Part shown: positions 51,887 through 59,771 of the stretch, piece after piece
Numbering within the stretch: the stretch's first letter is position 1
Layout: each line of letters starts with the position of its first letter
Assembly (NCBI GenBank): GCA_964406945.1
Contig: CAYOTO010000012.1
Coordinates: forward strand, 18,571-82,570
Direction of reading: 5' to 3'
Source of the DNA: UBA2266 sp964406945
GTDB taxonomy: Bacteria > Planctomycetota > Phycisphaerae > Sedimentisphaerales > Anaerobacaceae
Length of the DNA: 64,000 nt
Translations under genes and position numbers: made by a program
Notes under the pieces: model-generated
What the model was told of the DNA's origin: nothing
What the model saw: the letters and a program-made list of their open reading frames with translations, nothing else
The model's database searches: none

Positions 51887-52399
51887 CTACTTAAGTGCCT
51901 CGATTATCGCCTTGCAGAAAGCCGGCAGATCGTCCGGCTTGCGCGACGTAATAAGTCGCCCGTCCACCACGCATTCGGCATCTACGTAATCGGCCCCGGC
52001 GTTGATTATGTCATCCTTGATCGCCATAAAACACGTGGCCTTCTTGTCCTCGAACGCCTTCGTGCTGCACAGAAGCGCACCTCCGTGACATATCGACGCA
52101 ATAACCTTGTCGCCGTCCACCATATCGTTCGCAAACTTAACAACCTCCTCGTGCCTGCGCATGAAGTCCGGCGCGAACCCGCCCGGCACGACCATGCAGT
52201 CGTAATCGCCGACCGCCGCATCACCGGCCGCAACCGTCGACGTGCACGGATATCCTTCCTTCGAAGGATACTCCTTACCGCCCTCGGCCGCCACCAGGTC
52301 CACATCGAATCCTTCTTCGATCAGCCTGTAATAAGGATACCAGACTTCCAGCACCTGGTACATCTGATCCAGCATTATAGCAATTCTTTTATTAGCCAT
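51887..52399 (-). CDS. DJ-1/PfpI-family protein
   Basis: 170 residues of flavodoxin-like fold. The nucleophile Cys is C104 in ASICHGGALL, next to H105; YDCMVVPGGFAPDF is the family Gly-rich turn, and the N-terminus MANKRIAIMLDQMYQVLE follows. Members are proteases, glyoxalases or deglycases; activity cannot be assigned. AAAGGAGA precedes the ATG by about eight bases. Confidence 0.92.
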   Translation of the reverse strand: MANKRIAIMLDQMYQVLEVWYPYYRLIEEGFDVDLVAAEGGKEYPSKEGYPCTSTVAAGDAAVGDYDCMVVPGGFAPDFMRRHEEVVKFANDMVDGDKVIASICHGGALLCSTKAFEDKKATCFMAIKDDIINAGADYVDAECVVDGRLITSRKPDDLPAFCKAIIEALK

Positions 52400-52430
52400 C
52401 TCATCTTCTCCTTTTCATCGTGCTGTCGTT

Positions 52431-54458
52431 CTATTCTCTCTTTCTATCTCTTTCGGATGTTGCCTCGATCCATTCAACATTAAACACGTAATGCTGCTTG
52501 CTGCTGATAAGGTGAATCAGCCCGTCGGGCGTTTGAGTCGCCGCCAGATACCCCTTCGGCTCGGCGTGAGTCTCGTCCATCGTAAACTTGCCCGTATTGC
52601 CGCCCCCGTCGACCTCTCTGGCGGGCCCGCCCGCCGTCAGAAGCCGTCTAACGGGCCAGGACTTGCCCTCATCGTACGAAAGAGCCGCAAACATGCCGTA
52701 ACCGCGGAACTCCGTCCCGTCCGCCCGACTGAACATCATCCCCCTGCTGCGATTCGCAAAACTCACAAACAATATGGACCCCTGACTGAGCCGCCTCAAA
52801 ACCAGCCTTTGGCCCCCGCCGATTCCCGGAAACGGACTCGCCGAATAAGTCCACGTCTCGCCCATATCGTGCGAAACGCTTTGTGGCATATGCCCGTCGA
52901 TATTGTCGCCCCGACCGAAAGCAAGCAGATCCCCGTTCTTAAGCTGCACCACACCAGCGTGAATTCCCGCTATCCAGGCCCCCTGCTCGCCCACCTCGAA
53001 ATCCGGCTTATCGCGTCCGAGCCCCGGATCGGTCCACGTCGTGCCCCCGTCGCGGCTTATATGAATGCTCGTGCCGCCGCTGCCGCCGGTCACCGCATCG
53101 CAGGGCAGAAGAAGATACCCCTCGCCCGTGCGAAATACCGATTCCACCGGCATGTGACGCAGCCCGTGCTCCGGATTGATCAGCCTGGCCTTCGACCACG
53201 TCGCCCCGCTGTCGCAGGAAACCCGCATCACTGTCGCCAGATTCCCCCACGTAGCCGCAGCGCCTAGCCCGTTAAAATGGTATATCGTATATCGCCCGTC
53301 ATAGTACATCGCCGGTGCATGGTCGTTTCGATCCGGCGCATTCCAGAACGGCGACGCCCGCTCCCACCTGTCCGAACCGTACCGCAGACGACTCGCCACT
53401 ATGCCCAGTTCCCGGCCCTGCTCGGTCCGACACGAATACCATATCGCCAGAAGATCCCCGTTCGGACAGTCCACCAGAGCCGGATCGTGATTGTGACGCG
53501 AATAAATCGGCCCGTCGGAACCCTCTGGAATATGCACGTACTGAACCGGCCCCTTGAAATAAGGCTCATCCGGATTCGGCCCTTCCGCGATATCATTCGG
53601 CACGACCTGCTTCACATCCCTTGCATTCGAAGGCGGCCCCACAGGCGCCAAAGGCTCCGTATCCGGCAATTCGCCCCGGACAACCCTGAACCCGATCAGC
53701 CAGTTCTTATCGTGAGGCAGCGTACCCATCCTGTTCGCCGAACGCAGAAACTCGACTTTCGTGCTGTGACTGCCCCCGCGACTAATCTTGAAATCACCGC
53801 CCGCCCTGCCGACCGGATCCACCTGAGCACCCTCCTCGTAAGGCCCGTACCAGTCATAACACCATTCCTCGACGTTGCCGTGCATATCACACAGCCCCCA
53901 CCTGTTCGCACGCGTCCGCCCCACCGCAAGCGAAATCTCCTTTTCCGGCCGCCACGTCTGCTCCTGATTCTTCTTCAACTCCTCCGGCAGCTTCTCGCCC
54001 GTGCTGTAATCAGCGTTGCTCCCGGCCCTGCACGCATACTCCCACTCCGCCTCCGTCGGCAATCGATAGACCACCCCCTCCTTCTCGGACAGCCAATCAC
54101 AAAACGCCGCCGCATCATACCAGCTAACAAAGACCACCGCTTCGTCATCCTCGCTGGAATACCCGCATTTGCCCCGCAGAGCCTTATGCCCCGGATCGAA
54201 CCGCTCGTACTGTGCGTTCGTTACCTCCGTCACGCCAATTGCAAAAGGCCCGCTTATCGTCACCCGGTGGACCGGTTTTTCATCCCAGTCACCCCCCTGC
54301 CGAGAACCCATCAGAAACGATCCGCTCTCGATCCGCACAAAGTCCATGTCGATTGAATTGGTGAACTTTGCCTTCACCGGCGCATTCTCCCCCGCGCAGA
54401 CACTCGCACACATCGCAAATGCCGCTGTAATTGCCGCACACGAAATCCATTTCTTCAT
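52431..54458 (-). CDS. SUMF1-like (FGE-type) domain fused to sialidase-like domain
   Basis: 675 residues with a signal peptide (MKKWISCAAITAAFAMCASVCA). ATG 54458 has GAGG eight bases upstream. Residues ~25-265: formylglycine-generating-enzyme-like fold (MDFVRIESGSFLMGSRQGGDWDEK..., YRLPTEAEWEYACRAG, CDMHGNVEEWCYDWYG, RGGSH...IGFRVVRG). The two catalytic Cys that true FGEs carry after RGGSW are absent. Residues ~300-660: sialidase-type beta propeller with Asp-box-like repeats (SCDSGATWSKARL, SRDGGTTWTDPG, SHDMGETWTYSA, SYDEGKSWPVRRL). Probable periplasmic glycan-binding or -cleaving protein. Confidence 0.85.
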   Translation of the reverse strand: MKKWISCAAITAAFAMCASVCAGENAPVKAKFTNSIDMDFVRIESGSFLMGSRQGGDWDEKPVHRVTISGPFAIGVTEVTNAQYERFDPGHKALRGKCGYSSEDDEAVVFVSWYDAAAFCDWLSEKEGVVYRLPTEAEWEYACRAGSNADYSTGEKLPEELKKNQEQTWRPEKEISLAVGRTRANRWGLCDMHGNVEEWCYDWYGPYEEGAQVDPVGRAGGDFKISRGGSHSTKVEFLRSANRMGTLPHDKNWLIGFRVVRGELPDTEPLAPVGPPSNARDVKQVVPNDIAEGPNPDEPYFKGPVQYVHIPEGSDGPIYSRHNHDPALVDCPNGDLLAIWYSCRTEQGRELGIVASRLRYGSDRWERASPFWNAPDRNDHAPAMYYDGRYTIYHFNGLGAAATWGNLATVMRVSCDSGATWSKARLINPEHGLRHMPVESVFRTGEGYLLLPCDAVTGGSGGTSIHISRDGGTTWTDPGLGRDKPDFEVGEQGAWIAGIHAGVVQLKNGDLLAFGRGDNIDGHMPQSVSHDMGETWTYSASPFPGIGGGQRLVLRRLSQGSILFVSFANRSRGMMFSRADGTEFRGYGMFAALSYDEGKSWPVRRLLTAGGPAREVDGGGNTGKFTMDETHAEPKGYLAATQTPDGLIHLISSKQHYVFNVEWIEATSERDRKRE

Positions 54459-54474
54459 CTTTCGATCCTCAACT

Positions 54475-54732
54475 CTAACCGCCGTAAGTCTCAACAAACT
54501 CTCTGATCTCGGGCTTCAGGTAAATATTCTCTATATCGACCAACTGCGCCACGGCCTGAGCACATACGGGCGCCGATTCGGCCGCCGGCGCCTCCGTGTC
54601 CAGAAAGAACAGATGGCTGCCCTTGACCGCGCACAGCCCGCCCCCGCCGCCGCCCATGGCTTCCCGGCGTATCGCAACTCCACTGCCTTCCAGCAGCCCC
54701 AGAAGCTCATCGAGTATCTCCTGCTCGTTCAT
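54475..54732 (-). CDS. Small unknown protein
   Basis: 85 residues starting MNEQEILDELLGLLEGSGVA, with a Gly-run GGGGGGLCAVKG and a C-terminal acidic helix (IREFVETYGG). No signal peptide. It stops 16 bases before the SUMF1-like gene, suggesting one operon, but the ribosome-binding site is weak, so it may be non-coding. Alternative start GTG 54741 adds three residues. Function unknown. Confidence 0.55.
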   Translation of the reverse strand: MNEQEILDELLGLLEGSGVAIRREAMGGGGGGLCAVKGSHLFFLDTEAPAAESAPVCAQAVAQLVDIENIYLKPEIREFVETYGG

Positions 54733-54893
54733 GCACAACACCGTTCCGGGCCCGAAAAAATGCCCCTTTATGCGCCCCTAATCGGCCCCGGGCTCAAGAA
54801 AAAGCCCAATAAAAGTCGATATATGCACTATTCTGCGGCGATTTGCCTCCGAATCCGCCGCCACCAGCTCGATTTTATAAAGAGGTCAGCGAA

Positions 54894-55685
54894 TTGACAA
54901 GCATATTGGAAAAACGACAGAGTCTCCACAAACAGCTTTCGGCCCAGCATCGCCACAACCAGCAGCTTCGCAGCCGGGTGGACCGGCTCGAACCTCTGGC
55001 GAATCTCGGCACCGCCAGTTACATGATCGCCCACGAAATCAACAATCTCCTTGCGCCCCTGCGAACATACACCGAACTGGCGCTCAACCATCCCGACGAC
55101 CGCCGGCTCACCGAGAAAGCCCTCGGCAAGGCCGCCACGGCGGGCCTCCGCATCGGCGAGGTGACCGAGAGCCTGCTGGCCCTGGCCAGAGGCGAAACCG
55201 AACAGAAGCAGTCCATCGCCCTGGCTCCGCTGGTCGACGACGTATTCCAGTGCCTCTGCCGTGATTTCGGCAAGGACAACATCTCCATCGATATCCAAAT
55301 CGAGCCGGAGACCACCTGTGATGTCGTCCGAGTCCAGCTACACCAGGTAATCATGAATCTGGTCCTCAACGCCAGACAGGCCATGCTCGATGGCGGAGGC
55401 GTCCTCTCCATTCGCGCCCGCCGGACCGGCACGGACGTGGAAATTGAGATTTCGGACACCGGCTGCGGCATCCAACCGGAAAACCTCGACAAACTCTTTG
55501 ATCCGTTCTTCTCCAGGGGAAAACACCGCGAAAGCCCCGCCGAATCGTCCGGTTCCGGCCTGGGCCTGGCCTTCTGCAAAAAAGCAATCGAAGCCAACGA
55601 CGGCCGAATAAACGTCACATCAAAGCCCGGCGAGGGCACCACTTTCCGCATAAAGCTGCCGGCCAAACAGTCAAACACGAGTTGA
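54894..55685 (+). CDS. Soluble sensor histidine kinase
   Basis: About 263 residues with no membrane segment. TTG 54894 has AAAGAGG eight bases upstream; a longer frame to 54843 adds a Pro-rich, non-family start. A coiled coil (LEKRQSLHKQLSAQHRHNQQL) leads into the dimerisation/phosphoacceptor box MIAHEINNLLAPLRTY (His and following Glu), then N-box NLVLNARQAM, G1 DTGCGI, F-box LFDPFFSRG and G2 GSGLGLAFCK. Orthologue unknown; lack of a sensor domain suggests an internal signal. Coupled by four bases to the CNNM protein gene. Confidence 0.9.
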   Translation: MTSILEKRQSLHKQLSAQHRHNQQLRSRVDRLEPLANLGTASYMIAHEINNLLAPLRTYTELALNHPDDRRLTEKALGKAATAGLRIGEVTESLLALARGETEQKQSIALAPLVDDVFQCLCRDFGKDNISIDIQIEPETTCDVVRVQLHQVIMNLVLNARQAMLDGGGVLSIRARRTGTDVEIEISDTGCGIQPENLDKLFDPFFSRGKHRESPAESSGSGLGLAFCKKAIEANDGRINVTSKPGEGTTFRIKLPAKQSNTS

Positions 55686-56947
55686 TCGTGGCGGTAATCT
55701 ATCAAAATATCGGCCATATCCTGGTGATGCTGGTTCTGCTGGTATGTTCCGGATTCTTCTCCGGCAGCGAAACAGCCTTCTTCAACCTCTCACTCCGCCA
55801 GAAACGCCTGCTCCGGCAGTCCGCCCACCGCCTCCAGCAACTCGCGGCCTACCTCTGCTCCAGAGAAAGACAGATGCTCAGTTGCCTGCTCCTGGGCAAT
55901 ATGGCCATCAACGTGCTATACTACGCAACCGCGGGCGTCTTCACCATCCATATCAAACAGCAGATCGGAGTAACAGCCGCCGCTGCCGCCGCCTTCACGA
56001 CCTTCATGGCCCTGGTACTCTTCGGTGAAATCATCCCCAAATCACTAGCCTACGCAAATTCCCGAAGCATCAGCGTCACCGCCGCCCTGCCACTGTATTT
56101 CATCATGCAGGTACTCAGACCCGTACTTTACATCTTCCGCGTCCTCATCGCAGAACCGGCCATACGTCTGCTGCTCGGCCACCAGACCCGCCCCAGCCCG
56201 CTCACCGCCGAGCATTTCAAAACTCTCATCCAGCAGGTCGGAAGAAAGGGCCTCATTACAGGCAGCGAGACGCGACTGCTGACCGAAGTGGTCGAACTCG
56301 AAGCACTCAAGGTCAGGAACGTCATGAAGCCCCGCGTCGACATGGTAACCTGCTCGGTCAACGAACTGCCCCGCCGCGCCCGCAAGATCATGCGCCAGAA
56401 CAACATGACGAAAATCTGCATCCACGCCGGATCCGTCGATAAGATCATCGGCGTCGTCTATCTCAGGGAACTGCTGCTTCGACCGGCCCTGCCCCTGGAA
56501 AAAGCCGTCCGCAAAGTCTATTTCGTCCCCGAGCAGAAAACCGTCGAATCCCTGCTCGAACACTTTCGCCGCACCAACACTGACATGGCCGTCGTCGTCG
56601 ATGAATACGGCGGAATCGCCGGCTCGGTCAGACTCGAAGACGTAGCCGAGGAACTCGTAGGCCCCTTCGAGCCGTACGAATTCACCGAACACATCGAGCA
56701 GGTCGGCCCCTTCGAGTACAGATTCCGCGGCGACACCCCTATCCACGACTGGGCCGAAGCCCTCGGCGTAAGCCTCACCGACACAAAAGCCGCCACTCTG
56801 GGCGGACTCGTAATAGAACTGCTCGGCCGCATCCCCAAAGCCGGCGACACGTTAAAGTGGAACAATTTGAAATTCACCATCGAGCGGGTAAGCAAACACA
56901 GAATAATCTCTTTGACCCTGAAAATCAGACAGGCGGAAAATGAATAG
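55682..56947 (+). CDS. CNNM/CBS membrane protein (HlyC/CorC family)
   Basis: 421 residues: CNNM domain with CSGFFSGSETAFFNLS at the start and several hydrophobic segments, GEIIPKSLAYANSRSISV, then CBS pair (MKPRVDMVTCS, GVVYLRELLLRPALP), DEYGGIAGSVRLEDVAEEL and a CorC_HlyC C-terminus (IPKAGDTLKWNNLKFTIERV). Metal-ion transport is the family proposal. The start is TTG 55682 overlapping the kinase stop, or GTG 55688. Second CNNM in the window. Confidence 0.87.
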   Translation: MIVAVIYQNIGHILVMLVLLVCSGFFSGSETAFFNLSLRQKRLLRQSAHRLQQLAAYLCSRERQMLSCLLLGNMAINVLYYATAGVFTIHIKQQIGVTAAAAAAFTTFMALVLFGEIIPKSLAYANSRSISVTAALPLYFIMQVLRPVLYIFRVLIAEPAIRLLLGHQTRPSPLTAEHFKTLIQQVGRKGLITGSETRLLTEVVELEALKVRNVMKPRVDMVTCSVNELPRRARKIMRQNNMTKICIHAGSVDKIIGVVYLRELLLRPALPLEKAVRKVYFVPEQKTVESLLEHFRRTNTDMAVVVDEYGGIAGSVRLEDVAEELVGPFEPYEFTEHIEQVGPFEYRFRGDTPIHDWAEALGVSLTDTKAATLGGLVIELLGRIPKAGDTLKWNNLKFTIERVSKHRIISLTLKIRQAENE

Positions 56948-57947
56948 CTTCATAATGATTCTGATATCGCTGGTCCTGCTGGTCATAACGGCCCTCTACT
57001 CGGGCGCCGAAACCGGCATCTATCAGATCAGCCGCGTCCGCCTGCGACTCGGGATCGAACGCAGAAAGATCCTCTACCTGCTTCTCGGCAGAGCCATGCA
57101 CGACGGCCAGGGACTGCTGCTCACGACACTCATAGGAACAAACATCACCAACTACCTCGTAACCAGCATCGTTGCCTCGCTTTTTCTCGCCGGACTCGAA
57201 GGCGGGCACAGAGCCGAACTCTACACCACCCTGGTCACCGCACCGGTGCTCTTCATCTTCTCCGAACTCATCCCCAAAAGCGTCTTCTTCTACCGCGCCG
57301 ACGTCCTCATGCCCTACATGGCCCCGATGCTCTATTTCTCGCACCGCATATTCAAATACTGCGGCGCAATCCCCCTGCTCAACGCCCTTTCGACGCTCTC
57401 GGCCAGATTCACCGGATCCGATGTCCCCGCCAAGCAGGCCCTCACCGCCGCACAGCGACACCATGTCCGCAATATCCTGGCCGAAAGCCGCGACGAGGGC
57501 ATCCTCAGCAACGTCCAGGCAAACATCGTCAACCGTCTCGTCGAAATATCCAACACCCGCGTCCGCGCCGTCATGATCCCCCTGCGAAAAGTCCGCGCGA
57601 TGGACGTCAGAAGCGATCATGCCGCCCTGCTCGAAGAACTCCGCGAGAACCCCTACACCCGCCTGCCGGTCTACGAAAACCGCCTGGCCAACATCATCGG
57701 CTTCGTCGATATCTACGAAGCCCTAGACTCCGAAGTCATCTTCTCTGACCTGACCGAATACCTCCAGCCTATTCAGAGACTCGAAGCAAACACCACCGTC
57801 TCCGACGCCATAACCGCCATGCAGAACCAGAGAGCCGCAATCATGCTCATAACAAGAACCAGCAGCACCGGCCGCGACAGACCAATCGGAATAGTCACTA
57901 TGAAAGACCTCGTCGAGGAAATAGTAGGCGAACTCGGTGAATGGTAA
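56940..57947 (+). CDS. CNNM/CBS membrane protein without CorC_HlyC domain
   Basis: 335 residues: CNNM domain (SGAETGIYQISRVRLRLGIERR, TLIGTNITNYLVTS, SELIPKSVFFYRADVLMPY) and CBS pair (IPLRKVRAMDV, TMKDLVEEIVGELGEW), ending where the longer neighbour continues into its CorC_HlyC domain. It overlaps that neighbour by eight bases and so is probably a partner subunit, with the two CNNM domains perhaps forming a heterodimer. Confidence 0.85.
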   Translation: MNSFIMILISLVLLVITALYSGAETGIYQISRVRLRLGIERRKILYLLLGRAMHDGQGLLLTTLIGTNITNYLVTSIVASLFLAGLEGGHRAELYTTLVTAPVLFIFSELIPKSVFFYRADVLMPYMAPMLYFSHRIFKYCGAIPLLNALSTLSARFTGSDVPAKQALTAAQRHHVRNILAESRDEGILSNVQANIVNRLVEISNTRVRAVMIPLRKVRAMDVRSDHAALLEELRENPYTRLPVYENRLANIIGFVDIYEALDSEVIFSDLTEYLQPIQRLEANTTVSDAITAMQNQRAAIMLITRTSSTGRDRPIGIVTMKDLVEEIVGELGEW

Positions 57948-58060
57948 CCACCGCCTCATCACATCAAACAGAAAACACGCCCACCCTTAATCTTGACCCA
58001 TGTGAAATCGACGAGTGAACAAGAACAGCTCACCGAAACAAGCTGAATTGGGACTCAGTC

Positions 58061-58127
58061 GTTTCGGATTTCTGTAATTCGGTCATTCGAACTTGTTTCG
58101 GATTTCGATATTCGAATTTCGTACTTC
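58061..58127. repeat. Degenerate TTTCGGATTTCG-type repeat
   Basis: In the 242-base gap after the CNNM genes, GTTTCGGATTT occurs twice (58061-58071, 58095-58105), the second followed by CGATATTCGAATTTCG. The unit (A/G)TTTCG(A/T)ATTTCG resembles a low-complexity repeat seen in several planctomycete-type intergenic regions. A short CAGCCC-CTTT-GGGCTG hairpin lies at 58168-58183. Confidence 0.5.
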
Positions 58128-58189
58128 AACTTCGAAGCATCTTGGCTCAGAACAAGAAACAGCTCTACAGCCCCTTTGGGCTGCGCCAC

Positions 58190-59602
58190 TCAATCATCAT
58201 ACTCGTCAATGATCGCCTTGACCGCGTCGCGCATGTCCCCGTAGGTCCGCCCCCGTATGCGATTGGCGATAATCGAAAAAATAAAATCCCCGCTGCCCGT
58301 CATGCACACCCCCGACAGCGCTCGAACGCCGCTGATGTACCCGGTCTTCGCAATGACCTTGCCCTCATAATCGTCATGGTTGAAGTACCGCCCGATCGTG
58401 CCGTCTTCGCCCCCCACCGCCAGCGAAGGCCCCAGCAGATTCCAGTCGCTGCTGTTATACACACGGAATAGTACGGTAGAAACCACATTCGCCGACAGCC
58501 TGTTCTCCCGGCTCAATCCGCTGCCGTCGTCAATATTAAACTCCGTCGGATTCAGCCCCAGGCCCATAAGATAATCGCCGATCAATTCGCGCCCCTTCTC
58601 CCAGCTCCCGCCGCGACGCAGGGGCGTGGACTCGGCCGCTATCGTCTTGAGCATCGCCTCTGCAACGATACCCAGACTGTTCTTATTACAACGCTCCAGA
58701 CAATCCGCCAGCGACGTGTGATAAACCGCCAGCGGCTCCAGATCGTAATCCGGCTCGGCCACCTTGTCGTAAAGCCTGCCCCTGATCGTAATCCCACCCG
58801 CCTGCAGATGCTCGGCCAGCATATACCCGAAAAAAGCCGCCGGCTCCTCTATCGCAACATCGAACGGCCCCAGCTTCGACCTGCAAGTTCCGCGAATGAT
58901 CAGCCGGTTCGGCTCGGTCGTACGGTAGGAACCAATCGTCCCAGCCCCCTTCGAAGTAGGCCTAACCTCGTTCTCGTACTTGATGAAACCGGTCTGAGGC
59001 TCGATCAGAACCTCGACGCTCCCGCCGTTGTTAATCGTACTGATCGCTATGCAGTTATCGTTGTAATTTACCCCGCAGACCTCCGCCGCATACCACTTGT
59101 TCAAATCCTTCCGCAGCCAGTTCGGATGCACCCGCTCATCGTCGAAAATCCCCGCATCGACGATAATATCCTTAACCGAACCGATGCCCTTCTTCTTCAG
59201 GACCGACACGACATCCCGGAAGACCCACCCCCGCTGCCTGCCGTACTTCGCATCGATCTTCTCATCGCCCAGCAGCGGATCGCCGCTTCCTTTGACTACC
59301 AGCGTCTTGCCCGAAAGCCCCACCACCGTACTGTACCGATAGTCCGGCCCGAGATAATGCAGAGCCGCCGACGAAACGATCAGCTTCATATTGGATGCGC
59401 AGGTCAGAGGCATCGAATCGTTTCGGCTGTAAACCTCCCGCCCCGAATCTGCATCGATCACACGAACTGAAAGCTGCACCCCCTCTCGCGAAGAACGATT
59501 CAATGCGGCGTTTATGCGATCCGCCAATTCCGCACTCGCGAAACAAGCTACGCACAAACTCAAAAGAGCCGCCGCTGCAAATCTCTTCGACCAGTCAATC
59601 AT
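58190..59602 (-). CDS. dacB: D-alanyl-D-alanine carboxypeptidase/endopeptidase (PBP4-type, S13)
   Basis: 470 residues. ATG 59602 with GAGG six bases upstream gives a signal peptide (RFAAAALLSLCVACFASA); the open frame to 59641 is unlikely. Active-site Ser-x-x-Lys is in ASNMKL, KTG in AKTGYISG, and the S13 motif DDGSGLSR is present; the middle SxN triad reads NSLGIVAE, a deviation from SDNxxAE. Trims or cuts peptidoglycan crosslinks in the periplasm. Single gene. Confidence 0.88.
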   Translation of the reverse strand: MIDWSKRFAAAALLSLCVACFASAELADRINAALNRSSREGVQLSVRVIDADSGREVYSRNDSMPLTCASNMKLIVSSAALHYLGPDYRYSTVVGLSGKTLVVKGSGDPLLGDEKIDAKYGRQRGWVFRDVVSVLKKKGIGSVKDIIVDAGIFDDERVHPNWLRKDLNKWYAAEVCGVNYNDNCIAISTINNGGSVEVLIEPQTGFIKYENEVRPTSKGAGTIGSYRTTEPNRLIIRGTCRSKLGPFDVAIEEPAAFFGYMLAEHLQAGGITIRGRLYDKVAEPDYDLEPLAVYHTSLADCLERCNKNSLGIVAEAMLKTIAAESTPLRRGGSWEKGRELIGDYLMGLGLNPTEFNIDDGSGLSRENRLSANVVSTVLFRVYNSSDWNLLGPSLAVGGEDGTIGRYFNHDDYEGKVIAKTGYISGVRALSGVCMTGSGDFIFSIIANRIRGRTYGDMRDAVKAIIDEYDD

Positions 59603-59771
59603 AAGCGACCTCATTATTACACAACCCGCCCCCACAATCAACCGTTTCCCTTCGCAAAAAATTACAAAGGATGCACAAATGTTATGGCAAAACCGGCGTC
59701 ACGCTGAGCGAACCAAAAGTCCTGTCCTGAGCCTTAAACGTTACTCCCTATCGCCCCTCCAGGACGCCCTT

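Noticed and set aside
52431..54458. Functional formylglycine-generating enzyme
   Set aside because: Fold motifs are present but the catalytic Cys pair is absent, and the neighbouring sulfatase has its own radical-SAM maturase instead.
54843..55685. Histidine kinase start at TTG 54843
   Set aside because: Gives a Pro-rich start with no upstream site, while TTG 54894 has AAAGAGG at the right distance.
58168..58183. Terminator hairpin CAGCCC-CTTT-GGGCTG
   Set aside because: Six-bp stem with no T run on either strand; not called as a terminator.
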